In this document: positions 63,610-64,000 of the stretch, in pieces
Layout of the letters: each line of letters opens with the position of its first letter
How positions within the stretch are numbered: the first letter of the stretch is position 1
Assembly: GCA_019359495.1 (NCBI GenBank)
Contig: JAHHHF010000074.1
Location: 62,001 to 126,000, forward strand
From: Goleter apudmare HA4340-LM2
GTDB lineage: Bacteria; Cyanobacteriota; Cyanobacteriia; Cyanobacteriales; Nostocaceae
DNA: 64,000 nt
Direction of reading: 5' to 3'
The notes under the pieces: model-generated
What the model was told of the DNA's origin: nothing
Database searches by the model: none
What the model saw: only the letters and a program-made list of their open reading frames with translations
Position numbers and translations under genes: made by a program

Positions 63610-64000
63610 ATGAAATCAATTATGGTAGTGGGAACAACATCCCACGCAGGGAAATCACTCCTAACTACGGCTATTTGTCGCATTCTTTCACGGCGTGGCT
63701 GGCGGGTGGCTCCCTTTAAAGGTCAAAATATGGCTTTAAATGCTTATGTCACCTCCAGTGGTGGAGAAATTGGCTACGCACAAGCAGTACAGGCTTGGGC
63801 TGCGGGAGTCATTCCTTGGGTAGAAATGAACCCGATCCTGCTGAAACCCCAAGGGGATATGACCTCCCAAGTGATTATCAAAGGTAGACCTGTAGGCAAA
63901 GTCAGCGCTGTAGACTACTACGAACAATATTTTGAACTCGGTTGGCGGACAATTGAAGAATCCCTACAGCATTTAGGGACAGAATTTGATTTGTTGGTTT
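63610..64000 (+). CDS. cobQ: Cobyric acid synthase, N-terminal part (cut by window edge)
   Basis: About 130 residues before the right edge. [26 protein letters not shown] (split) contains the P-loop-like [10 protein letters not shown] of the dethiobiotin-synthetase fold, followed by [39 protein letters not shown] and [13 protein letters not shown], all characteristic of CobQ. It amidates the side chains of adenosylcobyrinic acid diamide in cobalamin or pseudocobalamin synthesis. The glutaminase domain lies outside the window. Confidence 0.94.
   Translation, partial: MKSIMVVGTTSHAGKSLLTTAICRILSRRGWRVAPFKGQNMALNAYVTSSGGEIGYAQAVQAWAAGVIPWVEMNPILLKPQGDMTSQVIIKGRPVGKVSAVDYYEQYFELGWRTIEESLQHLGTEFDLLV

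Overview
The window reads as chromosome from a filamentous, probably heterocyst-forming cyanobacterium of the Nostoc/Anabaena group. It carries psaA-psaB, psbY, chlI, chlP and a cyanobacterial-type glgA, is rich in the HIP1 octamer (gcgatcgc), contains a xisH-xisI pair, and has a rexT-like regulator divergent from a thioredoxin gene, as known from Anabaena. Short palindromic and MITE-like repeats typical of Nostoc fill the spacers. No rRNA, tRNA, CRISPR array or intact transposase gene was found.

Layout. 1-8.0 kb: housekeeping genes: the 5' part of folC (cut by the edge), the tiny psbY, a gamma-carbonic-anhydrase-like protein, a cyanobacterial zinc-ribbon protein, a VOC protein, a two-domain M16 protease, an exported cupredoxin and map. 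8.3-12.8 kb: an accessory island with an EACC1-like protein, a caspase/FGE-sulfatase protein whose last 40 codons look like a DGR variable region, an Avd protein, a truncated DGR reverse transcriptase ending in 129-bp tandem repeats, and an Rpn-family pseudogene. 12.7-20.6 kb: nucleotidyltransferases, mnmE, an acetyltransferase, an SDR, a ParE-type toxin-antitoxin pair and hypotheticals. 20.7-30.5 kb: chlI and chlP flank a P-loop ATPase and a 1883-residue TPR-STAND-WD40 protein. 30.5-37.3 kb: MITE-like repeats, a VOC protein, rbgA, a thioredoxin-NHL protein, a glutaminase and a proline-rich lipoprotein. 37.7-42.3 kb: psaA and psaB. 42.4-49.9 kb: a NUDIX hydrolase, a GH31 glucosidase and the trxA-SDR-nitroreductase-GST cluster divergent from rexT. 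50-57 kb: an M50 protease, xisHI, two tandem VWA genes, an HxlR/azoreductase divergent pair and glgA. 57-64 kb: a 2TM protein, a creatininase-family hydrolase, a polyphosphate glucokinase, a two-gene ABC exporter, bcp and the start of cobQ.

The most notable system is at 8.36-12.1 kb. A protease effector with a conflict-system partner (EACC1) ends in a C-type-lectin-like fold with the signature of DGR diversification. Its RT has lost the catalytic motif C region, and I see no template repeat beside it. The receptor therefore looks frozen at one variant unless an RT and template elsewhere act in trans. A second immunity-like locus at 22.1-29.2 kb encodes a STAND NTPase with 14 nearly identical WD40 repeats.

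Two redox switches lie within 7 kb of each other (rexT/trxA and hxlR/azoR). Sugar metabolism is represented by glgA, GH31 and polyphosphate glucokinase. A recurring oddity is that repeats normally seen in spacers also occur in frame inside genes (M16 protease, mnmE, STAND-WD40, avd tail).
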